From assembly GCF_010183535.1 (NCBI RefSeq), contig NC_071331.1, forward strand, positions 20,832,001-20,896,000: a DNA stretch of 64,000 nucleotides, read 5' to 3'. The translations under genes and the position numbers were made by a program. Positions 1 to 10,832 of the stretch are shown here, piece after piece. The notes below the pieces were generated by a model. That model was not told where the DNA came from. It did not search any database and worked only from the letters and a program-made list of their open reading frames with translations. How positions within the stretch are numbered: the first letter of the stretch is position 1; each line of letters begins with the position of its first letter. The DNA is from Caenorhabditis remanei (Eukaryota > Nematoda > Chromadorea > Rhabditida > Rhabditidae).

Positions 1-113
1 GATCCATCAAAAATCTATTTGATAGGACAATAAGTATTACCATGACACAATTTCAAAGTAGGGAATTTTCAACTGAAAAACCAAGACTTAACATACTTTT
101 GAGCGGTACTGTA
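1..113. repeat. Right end of a TA-flanked MITE (mariner-type)
   Basis: The sequence ends in TTTTGAGCGGTACTG followed by TA. This is the same terminus as the complete element at 4180-4632. The left part lies outside the window. It is a non-autonomous inverted-repeat element with no coding capacity. Confidence 0.75.
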
Positions 114-930
114 TTGGAAATACGACTAAAGAATCGTGAAAAAGAGATCAAATCAAATACAAGCGAGTATCGGAATTCCCAACACCTCGGATATGTATTT
201 TAAGTCATTTCCAGTGTAAAGTAGTCAGCCGCCCTCCTTAAGATAAACCACTAAAAATTTCCATTGTCTATTTTTCCACCCTTCCGTCTATGAGAAATGA
301 GAAAGCTCAGAGTTATTACATTTCCTGGCATGCTGCCAACAGAAAGAGCCATTAACCTTCTTATTCCGTCAGCTGTTTTCGGTGAGTTTAGAAGTGTGTC
401 TCCCAACTAAAGATTAATCATCGAACTTCCTTCCATCCCCGTTTCTTCCAATGGAAATTGACAATGCTCAGATTTATGACTCTTCCTCTATTCTATACCG
501 CCGACAGCTGTCCTATACTTTTTCGGAAAACCAGAAAACCAGATGTGGAGAAAACAAATGACTTTTTCTCCGGGACATTTCTCATGGACGTTCATCACGA
601 CCACAGAAATATGACACTTTATGGAGATACTGTAGAAAGGAAGGGGCGGAGTCTAAAGGACTCTCAACAAATATCCGTATAGTTATGTAAGATGCGCTAA
701 CGGAATGTGCGTCTGCGATGGATTTTGATTTTATTTGATTTCTAAACTTTTGTATTTATTGGAGGTTGAGAGGTTAGTTTTCTGAAGTTCCAATAAAAAT
801 GACCTAACTTTTTCTTTCTCTTCCACCGTAGACATTTTCTCTTCCATATCGAAAACTCTGGATTTTCAAAAGTTTTCTTTATTTTGAATATGTTTGCTCA
901 CTGGAATATCCGGATATTTCAGAAATATCT
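114..930. other. Intergenic stretch, no supported gene
   Basis: Short open frames of up to 74 codons occur near 451-682, but none has convincing splice signals, codon bias or a recognisable motif. I see nothing else here that can be supported. Confidence 0.5.
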
Positions 931-938
931 AAGAAATG

Positions 939-1297
939 CATACGTGCAAACCGGGCCGGCTCGTAACTCGCTTCAATCTTAATATTATGAACTGAAAAAT
1001 ATACCAAAATGTAGATCTCGACGAGTTCTATGTCCGTGACCTACTACGGGCCGGATGGCTATTCGTTAATGTGCCGCGGGCCGGGCTAGAATGGCTTTTT
1101 TGGCCATTTTCGCGTTTTTTGGCACTTTTTCCCGGCCCGCGGCACATCAACGAATAGCCATCCGGCCCGTAGTACGTCACGGACATAGAACTCGTTGAGA
1201 TCTACATTTTGGTATATTTTTCAGCTCATAATACTCAGTTTGAAGCGAGTTACAAGCCGGCCCGGGTCGGCCCGTTTTGGCCCCGTTATCAAGTATG
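939..1297. mobile_element. GGGCC-type foldback transposon, copy 1 (359 bp)
   Basis: The two halves are near-complete reverse complements around a centre near 1110. The ends read CATACGTGCAAACC and the complement of TTATCAAGTATG. The element is flanked by an exact 8-bp target duplication, AAGAAATG, at 931-938 and 1298-1305. Its arms carry GGGCCGG blocks and the segment GTAACTCGC. No protein is encoded. An 8-bp duplication is typical of hAT-like transposases, so it was probably moved in trans by one. Confidence 0.88.
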
Positions 1298-1633
1298 AAG
1301 AAATGGATTGGATTTTGAGTGAAAAACGTCCAAAAATCTGAAAAATGTCTGAAATAATGCATTTTCAATGTTTTTCTTTGCATCCAGAAGCCTCACCACC
1401 TGAATTAAAGTTGACTGAAAAAAATCTGGCTGGAAAAAAGATTCAGAGTACTGTAGATCCTAGTCTGTGCATTTTAATGCAATAGTTTCCTTTCGAATGC
1501 CTTTTTCTTCTGAATCCGATTAGTCGGGGGCGTTTTTCGACGATTAAAACCCTTTGTACAGTATTGGACAATTTGACGAGTGTTTCATACGCACATATTT
1601 GAAAGATAATTTCAGGTATCAGCTGACATCAAA

Positions 1634-2654
1634 ATGTCCACTCCCCACTACCCACTCCACCTTTACTGTCGAGAATGCGGGATTCAATGTGCACTGCTGT
1701 GTTACCCACTCGGGAGTTACCCCACTTCCACCAGCCATCACTCAAGCTGAGTTTAATCAACTCCCATTCTGGTCGACTGCGCGCCAAGCCCAATCTTGTC
1801 CCAGTTTGCCCAGTGCATTATCGGTTAATGGCAGAGCTTGTGGGGCACATTCGTCTTCATCACATGACAAGACACCCACTATTTCCGCGCACCCATCAAA
1901 CAAGCCCAGAAGTTCTCGAGTTTTGGAGCCACGCTGCGAATAGAAACTTTGGATACGAAGCAGGAGAAGAGGTAAACATTTATTACATTTTTCGAAATTT
2001 CTATAGTAAAAATCCTACTTGGAAACCGGGCCGAAACGGGCCGACACGGGCCGCCGCGTAACTCGCCTCAAACTCAATATTATGAGCTCAAAAATATACC
2101 AAAATGTAGATCTCGACGAGTTCTATCACCGTAACCCACCACGGGCCGGATGTCTATTTGTTAATGTGCCGCGGGCCGGGAAAAAGTGCCAAAAAACGCA
2201 AAAATGGCCAAAAAACCCAATCTAGCCCGGCCCGCGGCACATTAACGAATAGCCATCCAGCCCGTAGTAGGTCACGGACATAGAACTCGTCGAGATCTAC
2301 ATTTTGGTATAATTTCCAGCTCATAATATTGAGTTTGACGCGAGTTACGCGGCGGCCCGGTTTGCAAGTATGGTAAAAATTATATTTTTCTCAATTTCTA
2401 GAGTAAAACTTATATTTTTGCCCGATTGCTATAGTCAAAAGTCTATTTTTCCCCAATTTCATAAACCAAAATTCTACTTTTGAAAAATTTTAATTTCACA
2501 TTTTCAGATGTTGCGAGGAGTGAAACATCTTCAATGCCCACGATGCCCAAAAACTCGCGACACCAAGTTCAAAATAATCGAGGCTTGCTTGGAGCATGTG
2601 GCTAACCAGCATTACCATAACGTTGGTAGCTCCAGGAGAAATGGAGCGACTTGA
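1634..2654 (+). CDS. C2H2 zinc-finger-like protein (5' structure uncertain)
   Basis: Two exons are well supported: an upstream exon open from at least 1675 and ending at 1971 (GAAGAG|gtaaac), and 2508-2654 after TTTTCAG, joining in phase 0. The last exon encodes LQCPRCPKTRDTKFKI followed by CLEHVANQHYH, a CxxC...HxxxxH zinc-binding pattern with a longer than usual middle. The upstream exon has CPVHYRLMAELVGHIRLHH. An ATG at 1634 begins a cysteine-rich stretch (LYCRECGIQCALLC) in another frame and meets a stop at 1748-1750, so either a short intron near 1700-1800 is used or the 5' end is broken. Intron 1972-2507 holds foldback copy 2. It is probably a nuclear nucleic-acid-binding protein; the family is not identified. 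Confidence 0.5.
2014..2372. mobile_element. GGGCC-type foldback transposon, copy 2 (359 bp)
   Basis: It has the same length and architecture as copy 1. The exact 8-bp target duplication GTAAAAAT lies at 2006-2013 and 2373-2380. It sits inside the zinc-finger gene's intron and leaves both splice sites intact. Confidence 0.9.
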
Positions 2655-3303
2655 AAGAAAAGTCTACTCAACTCCCCAAGTTTTGGGACAGTCGCGAAAC
2701 TCCATCAACGCACCCGGGACCACTCCAAATAGAAGATGGACAAACATAAACACTCTCTTCTCGATCGAATCGATCCCGCTTCCACCACACACACCACCAC
2801 CACAGCAAATGGAGCAGATGTCCCCACTCTTCCATAAATAAAAAAATGGAGTACTTCACCAGGAGCAGCTAAGAGGACAATCTTTTATTGAGAAAGTTTT
2901 ACAAATTTTGCTAAATACTCTTAAATTTTTATGTATTCCCCGCTTATATTTTCTTTCAAATTTTTGTATAGCCCATACTTTTTTTTCAATATTCTTTATT
3001 ATTCAACAAAAATAAAATAGATATAACGATAAAAAACCATATTTCAAGTCAAGAGTGCACAGCAATGCGAGGCCAAAGGTAACACGCGCGTCGCACAACG
3101 TGTCTGAGTGCCAAATACAAATTTTGTAAACCGCGACGCGAACGCAACGCGACTCGGGGAAAATATTTAAATCTTTCCGTTGCGGACCTTCTACACGAAT
3201 ACTTTAAATAGTGATATTGATTCTTGAGAGATAATAAGAATTAGGGGCAGACATCCGAGAGAAGAGGGGACAAAAAATTAAAATCGATTTCTAGTTTGTG
3301 CAT
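2655..3303. other. 3' flank of the zinc-finger gene and intergenic DNA
   Basis: The stretch contains a possible poly(A) signal (AATAAAAAAA near 2836), a CACCACCAC-rich run and AT-rich sequence. No gene is supported. Confidence 0.4.
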
Positions 3304-4979
3304 TTAGTGTTGGGCGGCAAGTTTGGTTTTAAGAGAAGCTGGCATCTCTGGTGGTGGTGGACGTGGAAGGTTGAGAGCGACCTGAATAGTTCAATATCAT
3401 TTTGCAAGTGAAGCGTGACTTACTTTGACGGAATCATAGATGAACCATTAGAGGGCAGTGAGAGTTCCGATCATGATAATACGTGGTACACGTCCCTTCC
3501 AAACTCCAGCAAATCCGAGATTCTTGAGAATTCCTCCGACGGTAGCATGAGAATCTTGGTTGAGCTTGGAAACTACAGTGTCCGCTGGATGAGAGACGAT
3601 GGCACAGAAAACGCCTGCGATGTATCCGGCGACGAAAGTGACGATGAGTTGCTCACCTTTTGAACACTCGGCTCTTGGTTTTGGAACGACGTATTGATAG
3701 AGAGCCTCAACGGTCTTCTCGAAACAAGCGAACTTCATCATGGTGTACGGGAACTGTCTCATCCAGAGTGGTGGGAGTCCCTTGTAGAAACCAGTGAGAC
3801 CCTCAGTTTTATAGATTAATGGGGCGCATCCGTGGAGAGTTGGTGGTGCTCCTGGAGCAGTCTGGATACGAACTTTAGTAGCTTCCATTGGAGCAAGGAG
3901 AATATCGGCTAAGAACTCTGCTGAAGCTGAAGCAGCCAAATAAAGCGACGTTCTGTAGAGATAGGCGTTCTCCTCTCCGAGCATATCGGCGTAAACGTTC
4001 TTGAAGACCTCATAGAATCCGAATTTTCCGAGTCCCTGAGCTGAATATCCGATAAGTGTTGGCGCCCATCCTTTCGCGAGAGCACGTGCTCCCTCCTCAG
4101 CAATAGTGGTGCGTAATCCAGAGGCGGTACCAGTATACTTTTCTGGATTGACTTAAAATAAAAAATATATATATACATACAGTACCGCTCAAAAGTATAT
4201 CAAGTTTTTCCTCTTTTAAGTTGAAAACGCCCAACTTTGAGAGTGTGTCATAGAAAAACAAATTGTCAGACAAAAAAAAATTTAATGGGATCGAACAGAC
4301 CAAGAGTAGAACTCCACTTTTGTTGTTGACGACTTTTTTATACGGACACTCCCTAGAGAGTTATGGTCATTTTTAGACGACAGCTCAAAAATCGCACTAT
4401 TTTGCACTGAAATGGGTCGATTTGAGCGAGAAATTACTTTGACAATATGTAACTTGCTAGGGAGTGATTGTACAGAAAAGTTGTCCACTACAAAAATGAA
4501 GCTCTACTTTTTATCTGTACGATCCATCAAAAATCTACTTGATGGAACAATTAGTATTACCATGACACACACTCAAAGTTGGACCTTTTCAACTTAAAAA
4601 ACTAAAACTTAATATACTTTTGAGCGGTACTGTACAAATGCCGTGAACCGATAATATGATACCATACCTGAATTCTGCACTTGACGAGATCAAGTGGAAT
4701 CATAGCAGTGTGAGTGATTCCGCAGGAAAGAACTCCTCCGAAAGCACAGTAGGCATAGTATTTGCCAGTTCCGAACTCGACTTGTCCCGCTGTAATCAGT
4801 GATAAATTTTGTGATTCTAAGTGAAATTGATCTTTATAAGCGGAAGCTACAGTTGTAGCAGCTCCAATAGCAACGCTTGTTACATATTGCGTAGAACCGT
4901 AAGCCAACCAGTCCATTAACCCGTCAACGAGCTGCGTAACACCCCAGAAGTAAATTATTATCCACATGCATAATATCAC
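3304..4979 (-). pseudogene. Mitochondrial phosphate carrier (SLC25A3-like), in-frame stop
   Basis: The protein belongs to the mitochondrial carrier family that imports phosphate across the inner membrane. Visible hallmarks are LDLVKCRIQ, WAPTLIGYSAQGLGKFGFYE, ASASAEFLADI, PPLWMRQFPYTMMKFACFE and SHPADTVVSKLNQ. The clear exons are about 4668 up to the 5' part (start uncertain; ATG at 4916 or further up), 3448-4153, and the last exon 3304-3381 encoding the conserved proline-rich tail PRPPPPEMP. In the main exon, GTLTAL is followed by TAA at 3448-3450 where the family has glutamine (CAA); the frame then continues WFIYDSVK to a good donor. This stop removes the end of the sixth membrane helix. 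The exon also begins GTC AAT after TTTTAA instead of an AG acceptor. WKGRVP carries Arg where the human protein has Leu. Intron 1 holds a MITE beside the damaged acceptor. It is probably a recent pseudogene, unless the stop is a sequencing error. Confidence 0.85.
4180..4632. mobile_element. TA-flanked MITE, complete copy in a phosphate-carrier intron
   Basis: The terminal inverted repeats CAGTACCGCTCAAAAGTATA and its complement bound 453 bp, flanked by TA on both sides. Inner palindromes contain GTTGACGACTTTTTTATACG-like and TTGTAGTTGAC segments seen in all other copies. There is no coding capacity. TA duplication indicates a Tc1/mariner-type source. Confidence 0.85.
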
Positions 4980-5500
4980 TACAACTCACATTTGTCCATT
5001 TTAAAGAGATTTAGCGCGAGCTATGAAAGGCCGGGTGTTTTGGCGCCAAAGTTCAAAGTTCAAAATTTTGAAAAATTTTTTCAAATCTTTTGAAAATTTT
5101 CGGATTTTTTCGCGAAAAGTCAAATTTTCGACTATCATTTAGAATTAGAAGAAAACCTGAGAAATCATCAGAAATGATCCCATAAAAGATGAAAAATTGA
5201 AAAAATTTCAAAAAAAAACTTGGAAAAAAAGGGTGGTTTTTTGAACAACGTTCCTGATGTCTCTTGTCGATAGATGCTATCTTCTCTCACAAGAGAAGTG
5301 CATGACGAGGCGAGTTGAACTTTTTCTGTAAACTTGACCATAGGTAATTTTGACCCTGAGGATTTCAAATCTGCAAGAAAAATCTGCAAAATGTTTCCCT
5401 GAACGGAGTTATGAGCCAGCAAACTTTTCCTATGGTAAAGCATTTTACCATGAGACCCGCGGTCTTCTGAACTGTCTTCCACAACATAACCGCACGTATT
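4980..5500. other. Promoter side of the phosphate-carrier gene; AT-rich repeat-like DNA
   Basis: Near 5060-5150 is a run of AAATTTT-type short palindromes resembling the core of the element at 24707-25066. No gene is supported. Confidence 0.35.
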
Positions 5501-5505
5501 TCAAT

Positions 5506-6612
5506 CATCGGTGGCGCAGCGGTTGCACAGGTAGTTGGCGTGTGGTCCGCATGCGGATTCAGTACAATTTTCCGTCCGTATAGAGTCCGCGGCGGAAATG
5601 TGGTCCGCTGCGGACTCTATATGGACGCAGTGTGGACTTTGGTAAAAGAGGTGGAAGTGGGCAGCAGGCGTCCGCGCGCGGACCGTATATGGACACGCTG
5701 GCCGCGGTCGCCGTATGCAGCAGCTCTTCCGAAGCTCTCGGACTTCTCTCGGATAATGATAATTTTTTATCATTTACGGAGCTTTTTCGTTTCTTTCCCT
5801 ATTTTTCGAAAGTTTCGCTTTTTTAAAATGTATTTTTCTATTGAAATTTCTCTTAATTAATTTTTTCCGTGAAAAATTCTCGCATTTTAATGTAAATGAT
5901 CGAAACATTATTGTGTTTTCAGTCAGTCCGATGATCCCAAAAAGATAAACAGCGGCGATAGCTGAAATGGAATCAATTCATCGATTTCCTTGAAGGTTTG
6001 TAATAGTATTCAGCATGCCTTATTCAAAATAAATTTTTTCAGTGAGGAAATTCGATAAAATTGGGCAGAACTACTTCTCAAACACGCATCGTCCGGAGGG
6101 AGGAACCCATTTTCGAAAGTAAGTTAACTGAATAATTGTATCTTATTCATCAATTAGTTGATTTTTTTCAGAAACACAAAGGGAAAAACTGAAATCAACG
6201 ACTGATATATGCTTCTACCTCAGTGGATTTCGATGGATTTGAAGGACACGACTGCCCGACAAACTTGTGATTTCTATGCCTAATTTGCTATGCTTTCTTC
6301 TTATTTTCATTATTTTTAATGTTCCTTTTTATCTTTCTTTAAATAAAATAGTAATTTTATCACTAATCTTCCTTGTTAAATGACGATTTCAACCGGGAAA
6401 CAAAAGTAGGGAGGGGGCTAGCGGTGGGAGGGAGAGGAGCGACTTTTTCGGCGCGCGGACTCGAAACGGACCGTATATGACGCACACATTTCGTCCTTAG
6501 CTAATTCTTTTGGAGTCCGCGCGCGGGCGCATATATGGTCCGTATTTCGTCGCTGGCCAACTACCTGTGTGTGGGCGCGTTTAGTAGTCGGGAGGCTATG
6601 GGTTCGTTCTCC
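5506..6612 (+). pseudogene. tRNA-like sequence split by a transposon
   Basis: The left piece ends GGTGGCGCAGCGGTTG, which looks like a tRNA A-box/D-arm. The right piece, from 6570, has an anticodon-arm-like segment and a B-box-like GGGTTCGTTCTCC. Removing the 1,044-bp insert together with one copy of the TG duplication restores a continuous tRNA-like sequence. I could not assign an isotype, and the T-stem pairing is imperfect, so this is a tRNA-derived pseudogene rather than a working tRNA. Confidence 0.55.
5526..6569. mobile_element. CACAGGTA-ended element inserted in a tRNA-like D-arm
   Basis: The ends are CACAGGTAGTTGGC and GCCAACTACCTGTG (inverted repeats), flanked by a 2-bp TG duplication. 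The outer ~200 bp on each side carry imperfect repeats of GCGCGCGGAC and TATATGG/TCCGC palindromes. The interior (about 5920-6360) looks like spliced-gene sequence: TTTTTTCAG acceptors before 6043 and 6172, a GTAAGTTAAC donor at 6121, and an AATAAAATAG poly(A)-like signal near 6345. The possible peptide is short, with stops, so no protein is called. It is a sister of the element at 16801-17875. Confidence 0.75.
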
Positions 6613-7326
6613 ATGCTTTTCTAATTTTTTTTTGCATTTTTTCCACCCATCACAAAAGACGTATGAATGCTTTTTTCTTCATTTTTTCAAGCACCCAACC
6701 CACGAATCATCAAAATTAAGTACTTTACGTGAAACAAACAATAAATTTTTTTTGAGTCCAACTTCAAAGTCGCCCAACATGTGATTGGGCGAAAATTTGA
6801 AAAGTTTCACCTCGTCATGTACTTCCCTTGTCAGCACTATCATTGGTGTAACCGTGCACATGCGCTGCACGGGTAGAATATTGCACATAGAACACTGGTG
6901 AGAAAATTAAAATATGAAAATGCTTTCACGGTAAGAATCTGATTTTAATCCGAAACTTGGAGCAAGTGGTACCGGGAACGGATTGCAATCAGATTTTCAA
7001 TGTTTTTTTTTGCAATTCTAACAGGTATAGTAACTTACGGGCTGAAACTGCGCTAGAACAGTTTGCAGTTCTGAATGGCAGACTGAATGGATTCTGCTTA
7101 GCCGATTCTGAAAGCTGACTGAACACGCTCATGGTGGTTAACTGGAAACATGAAACAATAAATTGTGAAAGAAACTCGAATAAAATTGCATAATGGAAAA
7201 ATATTCGAGAACTGATAATTTCTTACTCATGTCACTCCTAGAGTGTTTGGTATATGTCCTGCACATCTTACTCGCTTCTGGCATTGGGAACATTCACAAA
7301 ACAGTTTTAAACATTTATTATCGGCT
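6613..7326. other. Intergenic stretch before the giant foldback
   Basis: No gene is supported. Short open frames near 6569-6888 have no motif or splice context. Confidence 0.35.
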
Positions 7327-7334
7327 AATAATAA

Positions 7335-10300
7335 GGGGGTACTCGATTTTAGAACTCGGAAAGATCGAACTGCAACAAAATAAAACTGTAACAATATAGA
7401 ACTGACAAAAATAAAACTGAACACAATGGAACTGTTACAAGATAGAACTGTTACAAAATAGAACTCTAGTTCGATTGGAGCGCGTTTGCATTCGTGACTT
7501 ATTAGAAGAATTATAACCAGTTTTCGAGAAGAAAAGTCGACTAAAAACACTTATTTTATGAAGATAAAGTCTTTGTCTATTTAATAGTCAACAAAAAACT
7601 GTATAAAATTATCTTCGATCGACCCAGTAAGCCTTTTCAAAACCAGTGGAAGAGTTCTATAACGCGTTCTCTGTGAGACTCGAGCAACGCGTGCCCTAGG
7701 CTTAGATTTTTATATGATCATGTACTATGAGTGTTGTGCAACACATATGCACAATATTGGGTCGCAGCTCCGGGTTACTGTAGTACGGTAGGTGCTCATA
7801 GGTCGAAAAATGAACTTTTTGAAAATTGTTCGGGGAAAGCTGAAATTTTTAGCATATATTGAATAGGAATAGAGTATTCATTTCGCAAAGTTTCAAAAAT
7901 TTTGAAACTTTTTCAACCGAGTTATGGTCAAAAAACACACTTTTTTGACCGATTTTTTGAGAAAATCCAAAGTTAGGATTCTTAATCGAAATTTCCCCAT
8001 TCCAAAACTTTTATTTTCACATTTGTTATTATTTTTCCTATTAATCAAAAAAAAATCATTCGAAAAAACCTCGACCAAAGTGGTGAAATTCAATCGAGAA
8101 AAAACCAAAAAAAAAAATTTTTGAAGTTTTTAAAATTTTGTTTTAAAAATGAGTTGTCCTTGTAATTTGCAACATTTTTTGTATTAACACTTATGTTTTT
8201 ACTCTTCACCATCACATAGAAATCTTGAATTTAGTGCGAATCTTCAATTGAGCGGCGTGTGATTTCCAGCTGTCGCGTAAGAGCGGCATACACAAAATAA
8301 ATGTTTTTGTTCGAGTAATTTTATGATTGGGCTTTGTTTGACAATAAACTGCTTACTGTAGAAGACAATTCGGTACGTTTTTCATTTACACAGTTGTGCA
8401 TCAATTCAATTAATATCTCACATGAGAATCTCTTGCGTTGGGAACCGCAGATCTTGATATTTTTTTTTGTGAAAGACACTATTTAGTCTTACTAAAAAAC
8501 TCCTAAAGTAGTAGCGGCGTTCTCCCAAGTTTTGCTTTAAAAAATCAATTTTTTGTTTTTTTTTGGAGAATTTTTTAGTCGACTCACTTTGGCTCTTCAA
8601 AACTTCTCACATTTTCAATATTTTCAAAAGATTTTTTTGCAAATGATTGGTAAAGACATGCTCTTTATTTTTGCTTTTTAAATTATAGAGCTACTACCTT
8701 GTCGGAATGAGATAATTTAGGAACTACTTTTATTTTGGAAAAACGTTCTCAAGAGACCGAGTCCATTCGATCATTTGACGGATGATGCAAGTTCACACAC
8801 TCAAATGTAGATCAAACCAAAAAATGAAATTTACTTTGAATTGTAGACTCCTTTACAGGTTTTTTAAGTATTACTATCCTACATATACTCTACAACCGAT
8901 TTTATCTTAATTTTTCATTTTTAGGTCACGTGATGGGGAAAAGAACACAGTGGCCTGATTTCCATTCCAATTTAAAACACTTTTTATGTTGACATCTTTA
9001 AAAAAATGACCCAAATCTGAGTTTTGGAAAAAAAACAGAGGGTCGAACGATTTTTCTGTTGAGTAGAGTATATGTAGGATAGTAATACTTAAAAAACCTG
9101 TAAAGGAGTCTACAATTCAAAGTAAATTTCATTTTTTGGTTTGATCTACATTTGAGTGTGTGAACTTGCATCATCCGTCAAATGATCGAATGGACTCGGT
9201 CTCTTGAGAACGTTTATCCAAAATAAAAGTAGTTCCTAAATTATCTCATTCCGACAAGGTAGTAGCTCTATAATTTAAAAAGCAAAAATAAAGAGCATGT
9301 CTTTACCAATCATTTGCAAAAAAATCTTTTGAAAATATTGAAAATGTGAGAAGTTTTGAAGAGCCAAAGTGAGTCGACTAAAAAATTCTCCAAAAAAAAA
9401 CAAAAAATTGATTTTTTAAAGCAAAACTTGGGAGAACGCCGCTACTACTTTAGGAGTTTTTTAGTAAGACTAAATAATGTCTTTCACAAAAAAAAATATC
9501 AAGATCTGCGGTTCCCAACGCAAGAGATTCTCATGTGAGATATTAATTGAATTGATGCACAACTGTGTAAATGAAAAACGTACCGAATTGTCTTCTACAG
9601 TAAGCAGTTTATTGTCAAACAAAGCCCAATCATAAAATTACTCGAACAAAAACATTTATTTTGTGTATGCCGCTCTTACGCGACAGCTGGAAATCACACG
9701 CCGCTCAATTGAAGATTCGCACTAAATTCAAGATTTCTATGTGATGGTGAAGAGTAAAAACATAAGTGTTAATACAAAAAATGTTGCAAATTACAAGGAC
9801 AACTCATTTTTAAAACGAAATTTCAAAAACTTCAAAAACAATTTTTTTTGGTTTTTTCTCGATTGAATTTCACCCCTTTGGTCGAGGTTTTTTCGAATGA
9901 TTTTTTTTTGATTAATAGGAAAAATAATAACAAATGTAAAAATAAAAGTTTTGAAATGGGGAAATTTCGATGAAGAATCCTAACTTTGGATTTTCTCAAA
10001 AAATCGGTCAAAAAAGTGTGTTTTTTGACCATAACTCGGTTGAAAAAGTTTCAAAAATTTTGAAACTTTGTGAAATGAATACTCTATTTGTATTTAATAT
10101 ATGGTAAAATTTTCAGCTTCTCCCGACCAATTCTCAAAAAGTTCATTTTTTGACCTATGAGCACCTACCGTACTACAGTAACCCGGAGCTGCGACCCAAT
10201 ATTGTGCATATGTGTTGCACATGTCCTCATAAACGTTCTTTGAAAGTTTCAAAGCTGTAGCTAACTTACACGCCCTAGGCCCGAACCTACAGTGACCATA

Positions 10301-10456
10301 CTCGAGTCTTACAGAGAATACGTTCTATAATATTTTGTAGCAGTTCCATTGTGTTCAGTTCCACTTTGTAGCAGTTCGATTTTAGTCAGTTATATATTGT
10401 TACAGTTTTATTTTGTCGCAGTTCTATTTTTCCGAGTTCTAAAATCGAGTACCCCC
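7335..10456. mobile_element. Giant foldback element, 3.1 kb, 8-bp target duplication
   Basis: Arms of about 1.4-1.55 kb (7335 to about 8890 and about 9065-10456) are reverse complements, separated by a loop of about 170 bp. The termini are GGGGGTACTCGATTTTAG and its complement. The flanks carry an exact 8-bp duplication, AATAATAA, at 7327-7334 and 10457-10464. Just inside the ends are short tandem motifs of the form AACTGnnACAAnATA, a pattern known from foldback and hAT-type elements. The arms differ by few substitutions over most of their length, with small indels near 7560-7745 and 10215-10320. No transposase is present; the 60-codon frames are mirror copies of each other. Confidence 0.9.
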
Positions 10457-10832
10457 AATAATAAAACTTTTTTTAATTTTGTGTATATAGATCCTGAAAA
10501 TTTAATATGTAATTGTAGAAAAGAAAAGGAATCAAAATTTCTGGACCATTTTTGTTTCTCATGTTCTCTAAAAACAAACAACTGTTTTTAACAAAATACA
10601 CCGTTCAACCCCTTTTTTTTTAAATTCTTTTTGTTCAGACTGAAAACATTAAATTCTATCACCAGGTACACCTCCTCATTCCTTCTTTTGATAAACAAAA
10701 AGTTGTGTGAAAAGAAGGAAAAACTCTCCTTATCAGTATTTGTTTTATTTGTTCTCTCCTTCATGCCCAATGTGACTCAATTTCTTATTGATACTGAAAC
10801 TATTGACCGTTAACAAGTGATATTCGATTGAA

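Noticed and set aside
1554..1943. 129-codon frame overlapping the zinc-finger exon
   Set aside because: Lacks the Cys/His pattern found in the neighbouring frame and does not join the downstream finger exon.
5540..5860. 106-codon frame at the left end of the first tRNA-splitting element
   Set aside because: Built from the subterminal palindromic repeats; no homologous frame at the other end.
8418..9538. Two 60-codon frames nearly identical on opposite strands
   Set aside because: They are mirror copies in the two arms of the giant foldback; no gene context.
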